A stretch of DNA of 64,000 nucleotides, taken from the NCBI GenBank assembly GCA_963793295.1, contig CAWBZX010000041.1, forward strand, positions 155,088 to 219,087. The letters are read 5' to 3'. Below, piece after piece: positions 38,584 through 47,623 of this stretch. The notes under the pieces are model-generated. The model was not told the DNA's origin. It made no database searches and worked only from the letters and a program-made list of their open reading frames with translations. The DNA comes from JAHDHW01 sp963793295 (GTDB lineage Bacteria > Bacteroidota > Bacteroidia > Chitinophagales > Saprospiraceae). A program made the position numbers and the translations under genes. Position 1 is the stretch's first letter. Every line of letters begins with the position of its first letter.

Positions 38584-38655
38584 TCTGTTTTTTCAGACTT
38601 CTTAATCTTTTATTCAATTAAAGGACGTTTGACATAAACTATCCTAAATTTTTGA

Positions 38656-38684
38656 AAGAGGCTGTTGTTTTTGGACAGCCTCTT
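38656..38684 (+). terminator. Hairpin after lipoprotein copy 4
   Basis: A ten-pair perfect stem (aagaggctgt / acagcctctt) has a T-rich nine-base loop. It is followed by cctttatc, a weak T-tract, so termination is plausible but partial. Confidence 0.6.
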
Positions 38685-38856
38685 CCTTTATCAGGTTGTC
38701 CATAGATTGTTGAAATAAAAGGAGAACATCGAACGCTAATCGAATCAGGATTGTTTTATTAATGAAAACACTAATGTGATAAAACTTAAAATACCAAATA
38801 ATATTTGAGTTTATCCATTTTTGGAAATTATTTCTTAACTTTTAAAACCAAATATT

Positions 38857-39417
38857 ATGAAAACCAGAATTAAATTTTTTTCAATTATCTCAGCTTTGGC
38901 CATGGTAGTGTTTATTCTGTTTTCATGCGCCAAAGAAGAACTCTTACCAGTTACCGCTTCAAATGAATTTATTGCACAATCAGCAAAAGATATATCCAGT
39001 GAAACTGCATTGGTATCTATTGGTTCTGCAAATGAATTTTTGAATATGCAGATTGACGGAACAGACTTGACATTTGCGGAAGCTTTCAAAAAAATCGATC
39101 CCAACCCACATCCTAATTGGGGTGTTGCTATCAATTCGTCTATTTGTATTCGTAGTGGAGTAACGCTGATCGTTTACAATCCTTATAATCCAAACTTATA
39201 TTTTTATGATACGGATAGATTTTCCATCTATTGGTTTAAAGATGGTCAACCATTGCGTGATAAGGATATTCAATTGGAGTGTATTTGTAAAGGAAAATAT
39301 GCCGTGGTTGTGTTGAATGATGCGACTAAGCAAGGTATAGGTATTGCTTATTTTACGGTAGGTGCTTCTTGTTATACTCATGAAGTAGCATTACCAAATG
39401 ACAATAGCGACTTCTAA
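38857..39417 (+). CDS. Four-cysteine putative lipoprotein, copy 5
   Basis: A 186-residue member: lipobox VFILFSCAKEELLP, LTFAEAFKKIDPNPHPNW, SSICIRSGVTLIVYNPYNPN, SIYWFKDGQPLRDKD, LECICKGKYAVVVLNDATKQ and a final Cys (GASCYTHE). All four core Cys are kept. Its upstream region (atttgagtttatccattttt, then ccaaatatt before the ATG) matches that of copy 1 at 23653. This is the last gene of the cassette region and ends in a very stable terminator. Confidence 0.75.
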   Translation: MKTRIKFFSIISALAMVVFILFSCAKEELLPVTASNEFIAQSAKDISSETALVSIGSANEFLNMQIDGTDLTFAEAFKKIDPNPHPNWGVAINSSICIRSGVTLIVYNPYNPNLYFYDTDRFSIYWFKDGQPLRDKDIQLECICKGKYAVVVLNDATKQGIGIAYFTVGASCYTHEVALPNDNSDF

Positions 39418-39442
39418 CATTCATCCGATTTCTAGTTTAAAT

Positions 39443-39482
39443 ACCCTTTATAAAGTACGCTTTATAAAGGGTCTGTTTTTTC
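39443..39482 (+). terminator. Strong terminator closing the cassette region
   Basis: A 13-pair perfect stem (accctttataaag / ctttataaagggt) has a tacg tetraloop and is followed by ctgtttttt. It lies 26 bases after the stop of lipoprotein copy 5. Confidence 0.85.
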
Positions 39483-39684
39483 CTAAATAGGGTATCGATT
39501 AGAAATAAGCTTGATGGTTACCTTGAAGTGCTTTCTGGTTTTTGATAATTACTGATTTTGGTTAAAAATATTTTCATCTTTATTGAAATAAAATAAAAAA
39601 ATATATGTCAGAAGCGAAATTTACTTCATTTCAAGAATGAAATTTCCAGAAATTGACTTTTAAATAAATTAAAGTATAAAAGTC

Positions 39685-41034
39685 ATGACATACAAAATCC
39701 TTAGGTTCATTTTCCGTATTGCATTGAAGCTTTATTTTAGAAAAATAAAGGTCAATTTCATTGAGGAACTTTCATCAGACAAACCCATCCTTTTTGTTTC
39801 CAATCATCAAAGTTCATTTATGGACGCTTTGCTTATTGGTTGCATTATAAAAGGGCAATTGCAGTTTATGTCGCGAGGAGAATCTTTCAATACGCCATTG
39901 AAACGCTGGATCTTCAAACAATTTAATATGAATCCAATTTATCGGAAAGAACATTCTCCTGGGCTGACCTCCAAAAACACAGCTTTGATCAATGGATTTC
40001 AGCGATTATTATTAAACAAACATGCTATCCTGATTTTTCCGGAGGGCATTTCACATAATGAAGCTCGTCTTTTTCCTATTAAAACCGGAGCAGCAAGGAT
40101 TGCATTAGGTGCTCAGGCCTTGGCATCTTTTGAAATTCTCCTGGTTCCAATCGGCCTGAATTATGAAAACCCCCATCGTTTTCGAAGCAAGGTTTTAATC
40201 AACTTTGGTAAGGCCATCGGATTGGAGCCATATAATATTATGTACGCCAAAAACGAACGAAATGCCATCCGTCTGCTGACGGAAAGGATAGGTTTTGAAT
40301 TGAAACAGCTGACCCTCATTATCGAGCATGAAGAACTCAAAAGCTTTGTTCCAGTAATACAAGCGCTTTACGAAAAAGAGCTAATCGAACAAAGTCCAAT
40401 TGAATTGCCTAAAGAAAAAAAAGCTTTTCAAATCCGGAAAGACATTATTCAGGGCATGCATTTTTTTGATCAATACTTTCCGGTCCGGTCAAAACGGATT
40501 AAAAAAAGCCTTGATGAATACCATCAATTGCTTTTGAGTTTTAAGATCAAAGACAAATGGCTGGATTCAAATTTTCAGAAATCAAATCGACCCTTGTCAT
40601 TAAGTAAAACGCTTTTTTACTTAGGTGGTTTACCGGTATTTCTTTATGGACTGATCAATCATTTAGGCATTCTAAAATTGACTCCTCTGATCGTTGGGCG
40701 GATTATCAAACGCCCTGATTTCAAAGGTTCTTTGTTGTTTTCTTACGGCGTATTATGTTTTTTCTTTTTTTATGGCCTTCAGATAAGTCTGTTTGCCTGG
40801 CTGACAAGCTCGGTAATTTGGACCTTGGTTTATATAATGTCACTTCCTTTGACTGGCAGCTTTGTCATGCATTACGTGCATAAATTAGCGAAAGACAAGG
40901 ATGCCCTTGAATTTAATAGGTATCTGAAAAATAATCACCAAATATTGAAAAGTTTAAAAGACTATCGGGAACACTTGCTGGATCAGTTGAGATTAGCAAG
41001 ACAGGATTATTTGACTTTTTCTAAAAAAGTTTAA
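39685..41034 (+). CDS. 1-acyl-glycerol-3-phosphate acyltransferase-like (PlsC family)
   Basis: A 449-residue membrane-associated acyltransferase that would add a fatty acyl chain to lysophosphatidate or a related acceptor. The PlsC motifs lie in the first half: NHQSSFMD (NHxxxxD, His near residue 36), NPIYRKEHSP, and FPEGISHNEARLFPIKTGAA. The second half (about 220-449) holds two to three membrane helices (FYLGGLPVFLYGLINHLG, LLFSYGVLCFFFFYGLQI) and a charged C-terminus. The length fits the longer Bacteroidota members. It lies 76 bases before a geranylgeranyl-reductase-like gene on the same strand. Confidence 0.85.
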   Translation: MTYKILRFIFRIALKLYFRKIKVNFIEELSSDKPILFVSNHQSSFMDALLIGCIIKGQLQFMSRGESFNTPLKRWIFKQFNMNPIYRKEHSPGLTSKNTALINGFQRLLLNKHAILIFPEGISHNEARLFPIKTGAARIALGAQALASFEILLVPIGLNYENPHRFRSKVLINFGKAIGLEPYNIMYAKNERNAIRLLTERIGFELKQLTLIIEHEELKSFVPVIQALYEKELIEQSPIELPKEKKAFQIRKDIIQGMHFFDQYFPVRSKRIKKSLDEYHQLLLSFKIKDKWLDSNFQKSNRPLSLSKTLFYLGGLPVFLYGLINHLGILKLTPLIVGRIIKRPDFKGSLLFSYGVLCFFFFYGLQISLFAWLTSSVIWTLVYIMSLPLTGSFVMHYVHKLAKDKDALEFNRYLKNNHQILKSLKDYREHLLDQLRLARQDYLTFSKKV

Positions 41035-41110
41035 ATGACGTTTCCTTTGTTTGTATTCAATCCATTTTTAGCTTTGTCTTTTCCTTTCATAGCGTTTTCA
41101 AATCATTGCA

Positions 41111-42358
41111 ATGCTAAAAACCGATATTTGCATCATTGGAGCAGGGCCGGCGGGAGCTGCCGCCGCTTTAAAACTCAGCTATCTGGGCATTCCATCTGTT
41201 TTGATTGATAAAGTAAAATTTCCAAGAGATAAGGTTTGTGGCGATGCGATCGGAGGGAAAGTCACCACTTTGCTCAATCGTTTAGATCCCCAAATTTTAA
41301 ATCGTTTCCGAAGTCGACGCGACCTTCAGGTCGAAGCCTGGGGAATGAAGTTTTTTGCACCAAACTTAAATACGGTTGAAGTGCCTTTTACCATTGGTTA
41401 TGATGTAAAAAGAGATGCTTCGCCAAGCTTTGTTTCCAAGAGAATAGATTTTGATAATTTCCTTATTGAAGAAGTGAAACAACGTAAAAATATTGAATTC
41501 ATCGAAGGAGTCAGTATTGAAGATTATGTAAAAATAGAAACAGGTTACAGTTTAAAAGACAAATCAAACTCCCTTCAAATCGAGACAAAACTTCTCATTC
41601 TGGCAGATGGAGCGCATTCCATTTTTGCCCGTCATCATGCTGGTCTGGAAAAAGATCCCCGCCACCATGCAGGAGCAGTCCGAGCTTATTTTGAAGGTGT
41701 CCGAAACCTGCATCCGGATAATTTTATAGAACTGCATTTTATCAAGGATGTAACTCCAGGATATTTTTGGATATTTCCGCTTCCCAACAATGGCGCTAAT
41801 GTCGGGCTAGGCATGCGGAGTGACCACATCAGCGATCGAAAGTACAACCTGAGAAAGAGCCTTCTTGAAGTTATCGAAAACAATCCCACCCTTAAAAAAC
41901 GATTTGAAGGAGCCAAACTGGTTGGTAAAGTAACGGGTTACGGACTTCCATTCGGATCGAAAAAAAGGAAACGATCAGGTGACCATTTTATGCTCATCGG
42001 AGATGCGGCTTATTTGGTAGACCCATTGACCGGCGAAGGGATCGGCAATGGCATTTATAGTGGATTCATTGCCGCGGAGCAAGCCGCTATATGCATAGAA
42101 GCCAATGATTATTCTGCATCATTTTTGAAAACCTTCGATCAGCGAATCATCCGGGTACTTGGAGGGGAATTGAAAGTGAGCTATCAATTGCAACGTTTGC
42201 TTCGATATGGCTGGCTGGTCAATTTATTGATTGGCTGGGCTTCCCGAAATGAAAAAGTTTTGCACACCATCGTCAGGATGTTTACGGATCTCAATTTGCG
42301 AAAGCAGGTTTTCTTTCCCAAATTATGGCTGAAATTATTGCTCGGCAAACAGCCTTAA
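41111..42358 (+). CDS. Geranylgeranyl-reductase-family FAD oxidoreductase
   Basis: A 415-residue flavoprotein of the group that reduces isoprenoid or other lipid double bonds. Seen: the N-terminal FAD motif IIGAGPAGAAAALKLSYLG, the family stretch FPRDKVCGDAIGGKV, a central LILADGAHSIFARH, and the second FAD motif HFMLIGDAAYLVDPLTGEGI. The C-terminal helical region is of normal length. With PlsC before it, a membrane lipid role is likely, but the substrate (menaquinone side chain, carotenoid or other isoprenoid) cannot be read from the sequence. Confidence 0.85.
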   Translation: MLKTDICIIGAGPAGAAAALKLSYLGIPSVLIDKVKFPRDKVCGDAIGGKVTTLLNRLDPQILNRFRSRRDLQVEAWGMKFFAPNLNTVEVPFTIGYDVKRDASPSFVSKRIDFDNFLIEEVKQRKNIEFIEGVSIEDYVKIETGYSLKDKSNSLQIETKLLILADGAHSIFARHHAGLEKDPRHHAGAVRAYFEGVRNLHPDNFIELHFIKDVTPGYFWIFPLPNNGANVGLGMRSDHISDRKYNLRKSLLEVIENNPTLKKRFEGAKLVGKVTGYGLPFGSKKRKRSGDHFMLIGDAAYLVDPLTGEGIGNGIYSGFIAAEQAAICIEANDYSASFLKTFDQRIIRVLGGELKVSYQLQRLLRYGWLVNLLIGWASRNEKVLHTIVRMFTDLNLRKQVFFPKLWLKLLLGKQP

Positions 42359-42447
42359 AGAAAGGAAACATTCTCTTTCGCATCGCTTGTTATCAATTCT
42401 GAAAAAAATCAATTTTGACAAATGGTTTTTTTATTCTGATTTATTAA

Positions 42448-42480
42448 AAAGGAAAATCGAACACATTCTAATTTTCCTTT
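42448..42480. terminator. Bidirectional terminator between convergent genes
   Basis: A ten-pair stem (aaaggaaaat / attttccttt) with A- and T-rich sides. Its right arm overlaps the last codons of the minus-strand glycosidase gene (stop at 42468-42470). It can end both that gene and the flavoprotein gene. Confidence 0.6.
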
Positions 42481-43844
42481 CCAAACCATTTTGCCATGAT
42501 GTTTTCAGCTGGTTTTTGTTGTGGCGTGAAATTGATAGCTCCTTGCCCTTTTGAAGGCTCTATTCTGACTTGCCATTGCCAAAAATGCGCACCGGCAAAC
42601 CATTCTTTATTCCAAAAAGTACGAAAAAAGGCTTCATAGCAGTTGGCTTGGGTTCGGTTAGATACTTTTTTGTATAAACTTGAAAAGCCATCCGCCCACT
42701 GCCAGGGCTCGATTGCAGCATCAGCAGTGCTTTTGTAACCGATTTCTGTAAAAAGGACTGGTTTATTGTATTTCTTTTGGACTAGTTCGATTTGCTGGAC
42801 ATGAGCCCTCCAACCTTTCAATAAATCTTTGACGCTTGGCTCAATTTTATTGGTGAGCGGGTAGTAAGCCTGGATGCCTATGAAATCCAGTTTGCTCCAA
42901 AAAGTAACGTCCGCTACTTCCTCGTACCAATTGGCGGCATAAGTGATTTTGCCACTGTATATTTTTCGAACATCAATGATCAATTGACTCCAAAATTCGG
43001 GATGATCTTTAACGGTCTGATGCAACTCTGTACCGATACAAAATAGTTCTACATGGAGCAATTCGCTCAGTTTGGCGTAATGCTGAATAAATTCGGAATA
43101 GCTTTGCGACCACTTTTTCCAGTCTTCTTCATTGGAATGAGAAATATCCGAGCGCCACTTTCCGCTTGATGAACTGTGCATCCAAATATGCGGTTTCATC
43201 ATGACGTGAAACCCATTTGTTTTTAACAATTTAATGCATTCCATGAATGAAGAATCTCGTCTGCTCCATCCGGAATAACCCTGTCCACGCCGACCCACGG
43301 CATTGCTATCGTAATCCTTTTGTCCTGTATAAGGAACAAAAGTGATCCATTCGATATTATTTTTTAGCAGTTGGTCAATTTGTTCTTTCGACATCTCTTG
43401 GCGCCAAAAAAGATGTATCCCGCGCTGTTTGTTGTCAGTTTCATATCGATTGACGATAGTGTCTTTTACATTTTCAATGGAATGATCCCAATTGTAGGTA
43501 AAATTTTCAGAATGGGTGTACGATTTTGAAAAATGAGAAAAAGCGAAAATGGAAAGGGCTGGAAATAAAATAGAAAAAGAAAATCTTCTGAAAAAGACGA
43601 TCACACCATGTATTTTGAAAGATCGGAAAAGAAATAGAACGAGTCTTGACAGCAAATAGGGAGAGGCTATTATCAGCCAGGCTATAGGAGAAGTCAATAG
43701 TGTGTTGATCATCGTTGGCCAGTATTCCAAAATCTCTCTCAGAGGCACATCATTGACATACATAAACACGGAGGCTATTGCCAGGATTGTGAGGATAGTA
43801 GTCGTCAGCCAAAGAATAATTTTTTTGACATTTTGAAACTTCAT
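42468..43844 (-). CDS. GH113-like glycosidase, membrane-anchored
   Basis: A 458-residue protein with an N-terminal membrane helix and two more hydrophobic stretches (about 50-110), then a (beta/alpha)8 glycosidase-like domain of the GH113 group, whose characterised members are beta-mannanases. Seen: ITFVPYTGQKDYDSN, FHVMMKPHIWMHSSS, LFCIGTELHQTVKDH (acid/base Glu after GT), SKLDFIGIQAYYPLTNK, and VLFTEIGYKSTADAA (nucleophile Glu). The catalytic part faces the periplasm. The substrate is not certain. It is divergent from the nucleotidase gene, 72 bases away. Confidence 0.82.
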   Translation of the reverse strand: MKFQNVKKIILWLTTTILTILAIASVFMYVNDVPLREILEYWPTMINTLLTSPIAWLIIASPYLLSRLVLFLFRSFKIHGVIVFFRRFSFSILFPALSIFAFSHFSKSYTHSENFTYNWDHSIENVKDTIVNRYETDNKQRGIHLFWRQEMSKEQIDQLLKNNIEWITFVPYTGQKDYDSNAVGRRGQGYSGWSRRDSSFMECIKLLKTNGFHVMMKPHIWMHSSSSGKWRSDISHSNEEDWKKWSQSYSEFIQHYAKLSELLHVELFCIGTELHQTVKDHPEFWSQLIIDVRKIYSGKITYAANWYEEVADVTFWSKLDFIGIQAYYPLTNKIEPSVKDLLKGWRAHVQQIELVQKKYNKPVLFTEIGYKSTADAAIEPWQWADGFSSLYKKVSNRTQANCYEAFFRTFWNKEWFAGAHFWQWQVRIEPSKGQGAINFTPQQKPAENIMAKWFGKEN

Positions 43845-43916
43845 ACTTTAAAAATAAGAGAATTCCTTAATTGTTGTGGAATCTGATTAATTTCGCAATG
43901 AAATTAATACTAAATT

Positions 43917-44603
43917 ATGGCTTATCGGTGGATACTTTTTGACGCGGACAATACGCTTTTTGATTTCGATCGCTCTGAGAAATTTGCACTCGAGCAAGCT
44001 TTTTACGATTATAAAATTCCTTTTTCTGAAGAATTTGTAACTGTTTACCATGAAGTAAACAAGCAATGTTGGAAAGCATTTGAGGAAGGAGAGATGGATC
44101 AAAATACTTTGCGTAGTAAGCGGTTTGAGCTTTTATTAGAAAAAATTGAGTTTAGTGGAGATGCCAGAGAAATGGGAACTAATTATTTGCAGCATCTTGC
44201 AAATACAGATTTTATGGTAGATGGGGCCAGAGTACTTTTAAATCGTTTGCTCGGTAAATACAAAATGGTAATTGTAACTAATGGTTTGCAGGATGTACAA
44301 CGGCCAAGAGTTCGTAAAACCCAAACAGAACATTTTTTCGAAGCCATTATTGTCTCGGAAGAAATTGGTGCTTCAAAGCCCGGAAAGGCATTTTTTGAAC
44401 ATACTTTTGAACATATAGGTCAACCCACAAAAAAAGAAGCACTTATCGTGGGAGACAGTCTTAATTCAGATATTCGCGGGGGTAATGATTTTGGAATCGA
44501 CACTTGCTGGTTTAATCCCGGAAAGCAACGAAATGAAACTGAAATTACCCCAAAGTTTGAAATTGATGAATTGAACTTGCTGGAATCTCTCCTAGAGGCT
44601 TGA
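43917..44603 (+). CDS. yjjG: YjjG-type HAD nucleotidase
   Basis: A 228-residue HAD hydrolase of the YjjG group, pyrimidine 5'-nucleotidases that clear non-canonical nucleotides. Seen: motif I LFDADNTLFDF (Asp10 and Asp12), motif II VTNGLQDVQRPR, Lys of motif III (SEEIGASKPGKAFFE), and motif IV IVGDSLNSDIRGG. The cap domain (about 18-95) and total length fit. It starts 72 bases from the divergent glycosidase. Confidence 0.88.
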   Translation: MAYRWILFDADNTLFDFDRSEKFALEQAFYDYKIPFSEEFVTVYHEVNKQCWKAFEEGEMDQNTLRSKRFELLLEKIEFSGDAREMGTNYLQHLANTDFMVDGARVLLNRLLGKYKMVIVTNGLQDVQRPRVRKTQTEHFFEAIIVSEEIGASKPGKAFFEHTFEHIGQPTKKEALIVGDSLNSDIRGGNDFGIDTCWFNPGKQRNETEITPKFEIDELNLLESLLEA

Positions 44604-45296
44604 AGCTTTTTCCTAAGTTTGTATTTAAAAAATGCCGGAGTATATCATTAATATGCATCGGTTTCACTAATTAGTTTATTATTTTCCTTTCTTTTTTAAA
44701 AATAACGTAAAATATTTCTTCGAAACTAAATTTTGTATTCACTTGTAAATGAGTGACTTGCAAATTTTTAAATTTATTTAATTATAAATATAATCATTTA
44801 AGTGTCATTTATTAGCCAAATAAGTTACATTTAATAAAAATATTATTTACATTTGTAAAATCAATAATGTGTTAGTTGGTTTGCATCAAAAAATATAAAG
44901 AAAACTAAGACTCCAATTAATCTCTTGGATTGATAAATAATGGAAAGTTGGAGGTCATTTTCCAATGACTACTAAAATCCTTTAAAGTTCTAGTGCTATT
45001 AGTGTTTTATCTTAAAAGTTCCGGGCATTAAGTTCCGGGACTTTTTTTATTGCAGGAAGTTCTCATTTTTATACTGGAATTAAGTGATAAGACAGATAGA
45101 TTTGAAAATAACAACTTGGCTACAACTGCTTGAGCGCGTTCACCTTATTTGGAATAATATATGCTATAAAAGTCTTTGATTATCTAAGTCATGTTGATGC
45201 GTATCGTTTTTTATGATTAATGATTATTTTATCAATAACGACCAGCTTTATAAGCTTGATTTAGTACAATCTTATGTTTGAAATGGCATATAATTC
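44604..45296. other. Long intergenic region holding a candidate small RNA
   Basis: About 690 bases without a protein gene. The middle part is a possible RNA transcript (44848-45048, separate entry). The last 250 bases, up to the TPR kinase start, are AT-rich with no site I can support. Confidence 0.45.
44848..45048 (+). ncRNA. Candidate small RNA (about 190 nt) with its own promoter and terminator
   Basis: TACATTTG at 44848-44855 fits the Bacteroidota -7 box exactly. A strong terminator lies at 45015-45048: an 11-pair stem (aaagttccggg against ttccgggactt, with two G-T pairs) followed by seven T. There is no ORF between them. An internal hairpin gtcatt-ttcc-aatgac occurs at about 44959-44974. 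Nothing on the + strand within 400 bases upstream needs this terminator. It does not resemble tRNA, tmRNA or any riboswitch I recognise; a 6S-like RNA is possible by size only. Confidence 0.4.
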
Positions 45297-47387
45297 ATGA
45301 TAAGAATAAGTTTTCGAACAATCTTTGGTTTATTACTTTTTATAAGTATAAGCCTTTCCAGTCCAATAACTGCGCAGGAATCTGTTATTGACAGTCTACT
45401 GCATGAATTGGTTCTTGCAAAAGAAGATACTACCAAAATCAATATTTTTTTGGACCTGAGCTGGGAGCACCATAATTCAAATCCTATAAAAACGATTGAA
45501 TACGCAAAGACTGCACTTAATTTATCAGAAATAATAAATTATGATTATGGAATTGCAAAGTCACTAAATCACATCGGAATTGGTTTGGATGTACAGGGAG
45601 AGCTTGATGAAGCTATGAAATATTACCAAGCGGCTTTGGACATTGCGACAAAAATTGAAAACGAAAAACTAACCAGGAATTATCTAAACAACGTGGGTCT
45701 TATTCACGAACGAAAAGGGAATTACAACATTGCGATGGAGTATTATCACCGCGCTTTGGGGATGGTTGATGAGACTAAGAATAAAGGGACCGTCAGCATT
45801 TTACTGAATAATATCGGACTGATTCACTCTCACGAAGGAGACCATCAAAAAGCCTTACAATATCTGGAAAAGTCCTTAGCAATTGAAAGAGAACTTGAAA
45901 ATAAGTTGGGTATTTCGATGGCTTTAACCAATGTAGGAGAAGAATATAATAAATTGGGACAAGGTAGTAAAGCTCTTCGGTATTATAATGAGGCGCTTAC
46001 TATTTCGGAGGCGATTGATGACAAAATCGGGGAGAGCATATTACTTTGTGATATTGGAGAAGTACACCTAAATGATGGACTTTTCGAATTAGCATTAGAT
46101 TATTTCCCAAAAGCTTTGGAAATAGCGGAACAAATTGGAGACAAAGAAGGTGTTGCCAATGTGTTGAATAATATCGGAAAAGTAAAACTAAAATTAGGGT
46201 ATTATAATGAATCTATTTCTTCTTGCATGAAAGGGTTGATGATCGCAAAAAAAATGGGAGCAAAAGAAGTAGTAAAAGATATTTATCAAACGCTTGCGGA
46301 GAGTCATGCAGAAATCGGCAATTACAAAAAAGCCTTCGATTATCACAAATATTACAAAGAAGCAACAGACAGTATTTACAACGAACAGAAAAGTAAACAA
46401 ATCGTTGAGCTTTCTACACAGTACGAAACCCAGAAAAGAGAAACGGAGTTTGCCTTGTTAAAAGAACAACAAACTAAAAGTGAAGCTATTATAAAACAGA
46501 GAACGATAATTAGTTGGGGAGGAGCTGTGATCCTGCTTTTGGTTTCTCTTATTGCCTTTATTTTATTTCAAAGCAATCGTCAAAAACATGCTTATAGCCA
46601 ACAATTAGAAGAGGACGTTGCAGTGCGGACTAATGAATTAAAGCAATCTAATAAGGAGCTTTTAAAATCCAATAAAGAACTCGAACGCTTTGCCTACATT
46701 GCATCACATGACTTAAAAGAACCCCTTAGAAATATTGTAAGTTTCACCAGACTCATTGAAAGAAAACTCAAAGATGATGCGAGTGAAGAAATCAAAGAGT
46801 TTTTGTCTTTTGTGATTAACAATTCACGCCAAATGCACAACCTAATCGAAGATGTGCTGGAGTATTCGCGTATCGAAAACATTGATTCAGAGAGTACAAT
46901 AGTTGATCTCAATGATGTGGTAAAATCTGTGGTTGAGGTTTTGAGTTCAACCATAAAAGAAAAGAACGTAAGCATTGAGCAAAAAGATTTACCAAAAGTA
47001 GAAGCCAATTCATCGCAAATATTTTTAGTTATTAAAAATTTAATTGAGAACGGAATAAAGTACAATGAAAACCCTAATCCGATAATTCTTATCGAAACAA
47101 AAATAGTTGAAGGATATCACCATATATCTGTAACGGACAATGGAATCGGAATTGAAGAACAATATTTTGACAATATTTTTGGGATGTTTAAAAGACTTCA
47201 TCACCGCGGAGAATACCAGGGATCGGGGCTTGGCCTTTCCATTTGTAAAAAAATCATTCAAAATCTGGATGGCGAAATTTGGGTGGAAAGTAAAGCCGGA
47301 AAAGGGAGTAGATTTGTTTTTAGCTTACCCGTGGTAACCCTGGAAAATTTTTCAGCAATCGAATCGCTACATGAGGCAGAAGTGTGA
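45297..47387 (+). CDS. TPR-containing sensor histidine kinase
   Basis: A 696-residue kinase. Order: signal peptide (about 1-26); six to seven tetratricopeptide repeats (about 45-350, such as GELDEAMKYYQAALDIATKI and GDHQKALQYLEKSLAIEREL); coiled coil; one membrane helix (about 400-422, SWGGAVILLLVSLIAFILFQ); a second coiled coil; HisKA with FAYIASHDLKEPLRNIVSFT (His near 471); and HATPase (NLIENGIKYNENPNPIILIE, GLGLSICKKIIQNLDGEI). The TPR part is periplasmic, and the domain set resembles phytochrome-type kinases. No response regulator is adjacent, so its partner lies elsewhere. Confidence 0.9.
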   Translation: MIRISFRTIFGLLLFISISLSSPITAQESVIDSLLHELVLAKEDTTKINIFLDLSWEHHNSNPIKTIEYAKTALNLSEIINYDYGIAKSLNHIGIGLDVQGELDEAMKYYQAALDIATKIENEKLTRNYLNNVGLIHERKGNYNIAMEYYHRALGMVDETKNKGTVSILLNNIGLIHSHEGDHQKALQYLEKSLAIERELENKLGISMALTNVGEEYNKLGQGSKALRYYNEALTISEAIDDKIGESILLCDIGEVHLNDGLFELALDYFPKALEIAEQIGDKEGVANVLNNIGKVKLKLGYYNESISSCMKGLMIAKKMGAKEVVKDIYQTLAESHAEIGNYKKAFDYHKYYKEATDSIYNEQKSKQIVELSTQYETQKRETEFALLKEQQTKSEAIIKQRTIISWGGAVILLLVSLIAFILFQSNRQKHAYSQQLEEDVAVRTNELKQSNKELLKSNKELERFAYIASHDLKEPLRNIVSFTRLIERKLKDDASEEIKEFLSFVINNSRQMHNLIEDVLEYSRIENIDSESTIVDLNDVVKSVVEVLSSTIKEKNVSIEQKDLPKVEANSSQIFLVIKNLIENGIKYNENPNPIILIETKIVEGYHHISVTDNGIGIEEQYFDNIFGMFKRLHHRGEYQGSGLGLSICKKIIQNLDGEIWVESKAGKGSRFVFSLPVVTLENFSAIESLHEAEV

Positions 47388-47430
47388 TTTCTGAGCCAGT
47401 AGCCGAAAGCTAGACATTATATAAGCAAGA

Positions 47431-47603
47431 GTAACCCACTAACCGACTAACTCACCAACCCACTAACCCTCTAACCCTCTAACCCATAACTCACCAACCC
47501 ATTAACTCACTAACCCATTAACTCACTAACTCACTAACTCACTAACTCACTAACCCATAACCCACTAACCCACCAACCCACCAACCCATAACTCACTAAC
47601 CCC
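47431..47603. repeat. Degenerate short tandem repeat (cactaac family)
   Basis: About 170 bases of short units such as cactaac, ctcactaa and caacccac repeated with small changes (period about 8, varying). One strand is almost free of G and the other correspondingly rich in gttagtgg-type units. It lies between the stop codons of two convergent genes (47387 and 47624). It has no spacer pattern like a CRISPR array and encodes no protein. Confidence 0.85.
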
Positions 47604-47623
47604 CTTAATCCAAACACACACGC

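Noticed and set aside
47431..47603. CRISPR array
   Set aside because: Units are about 8 bases, contiguous and degenerate, with no spacers of regular length and no cas genes nearby.
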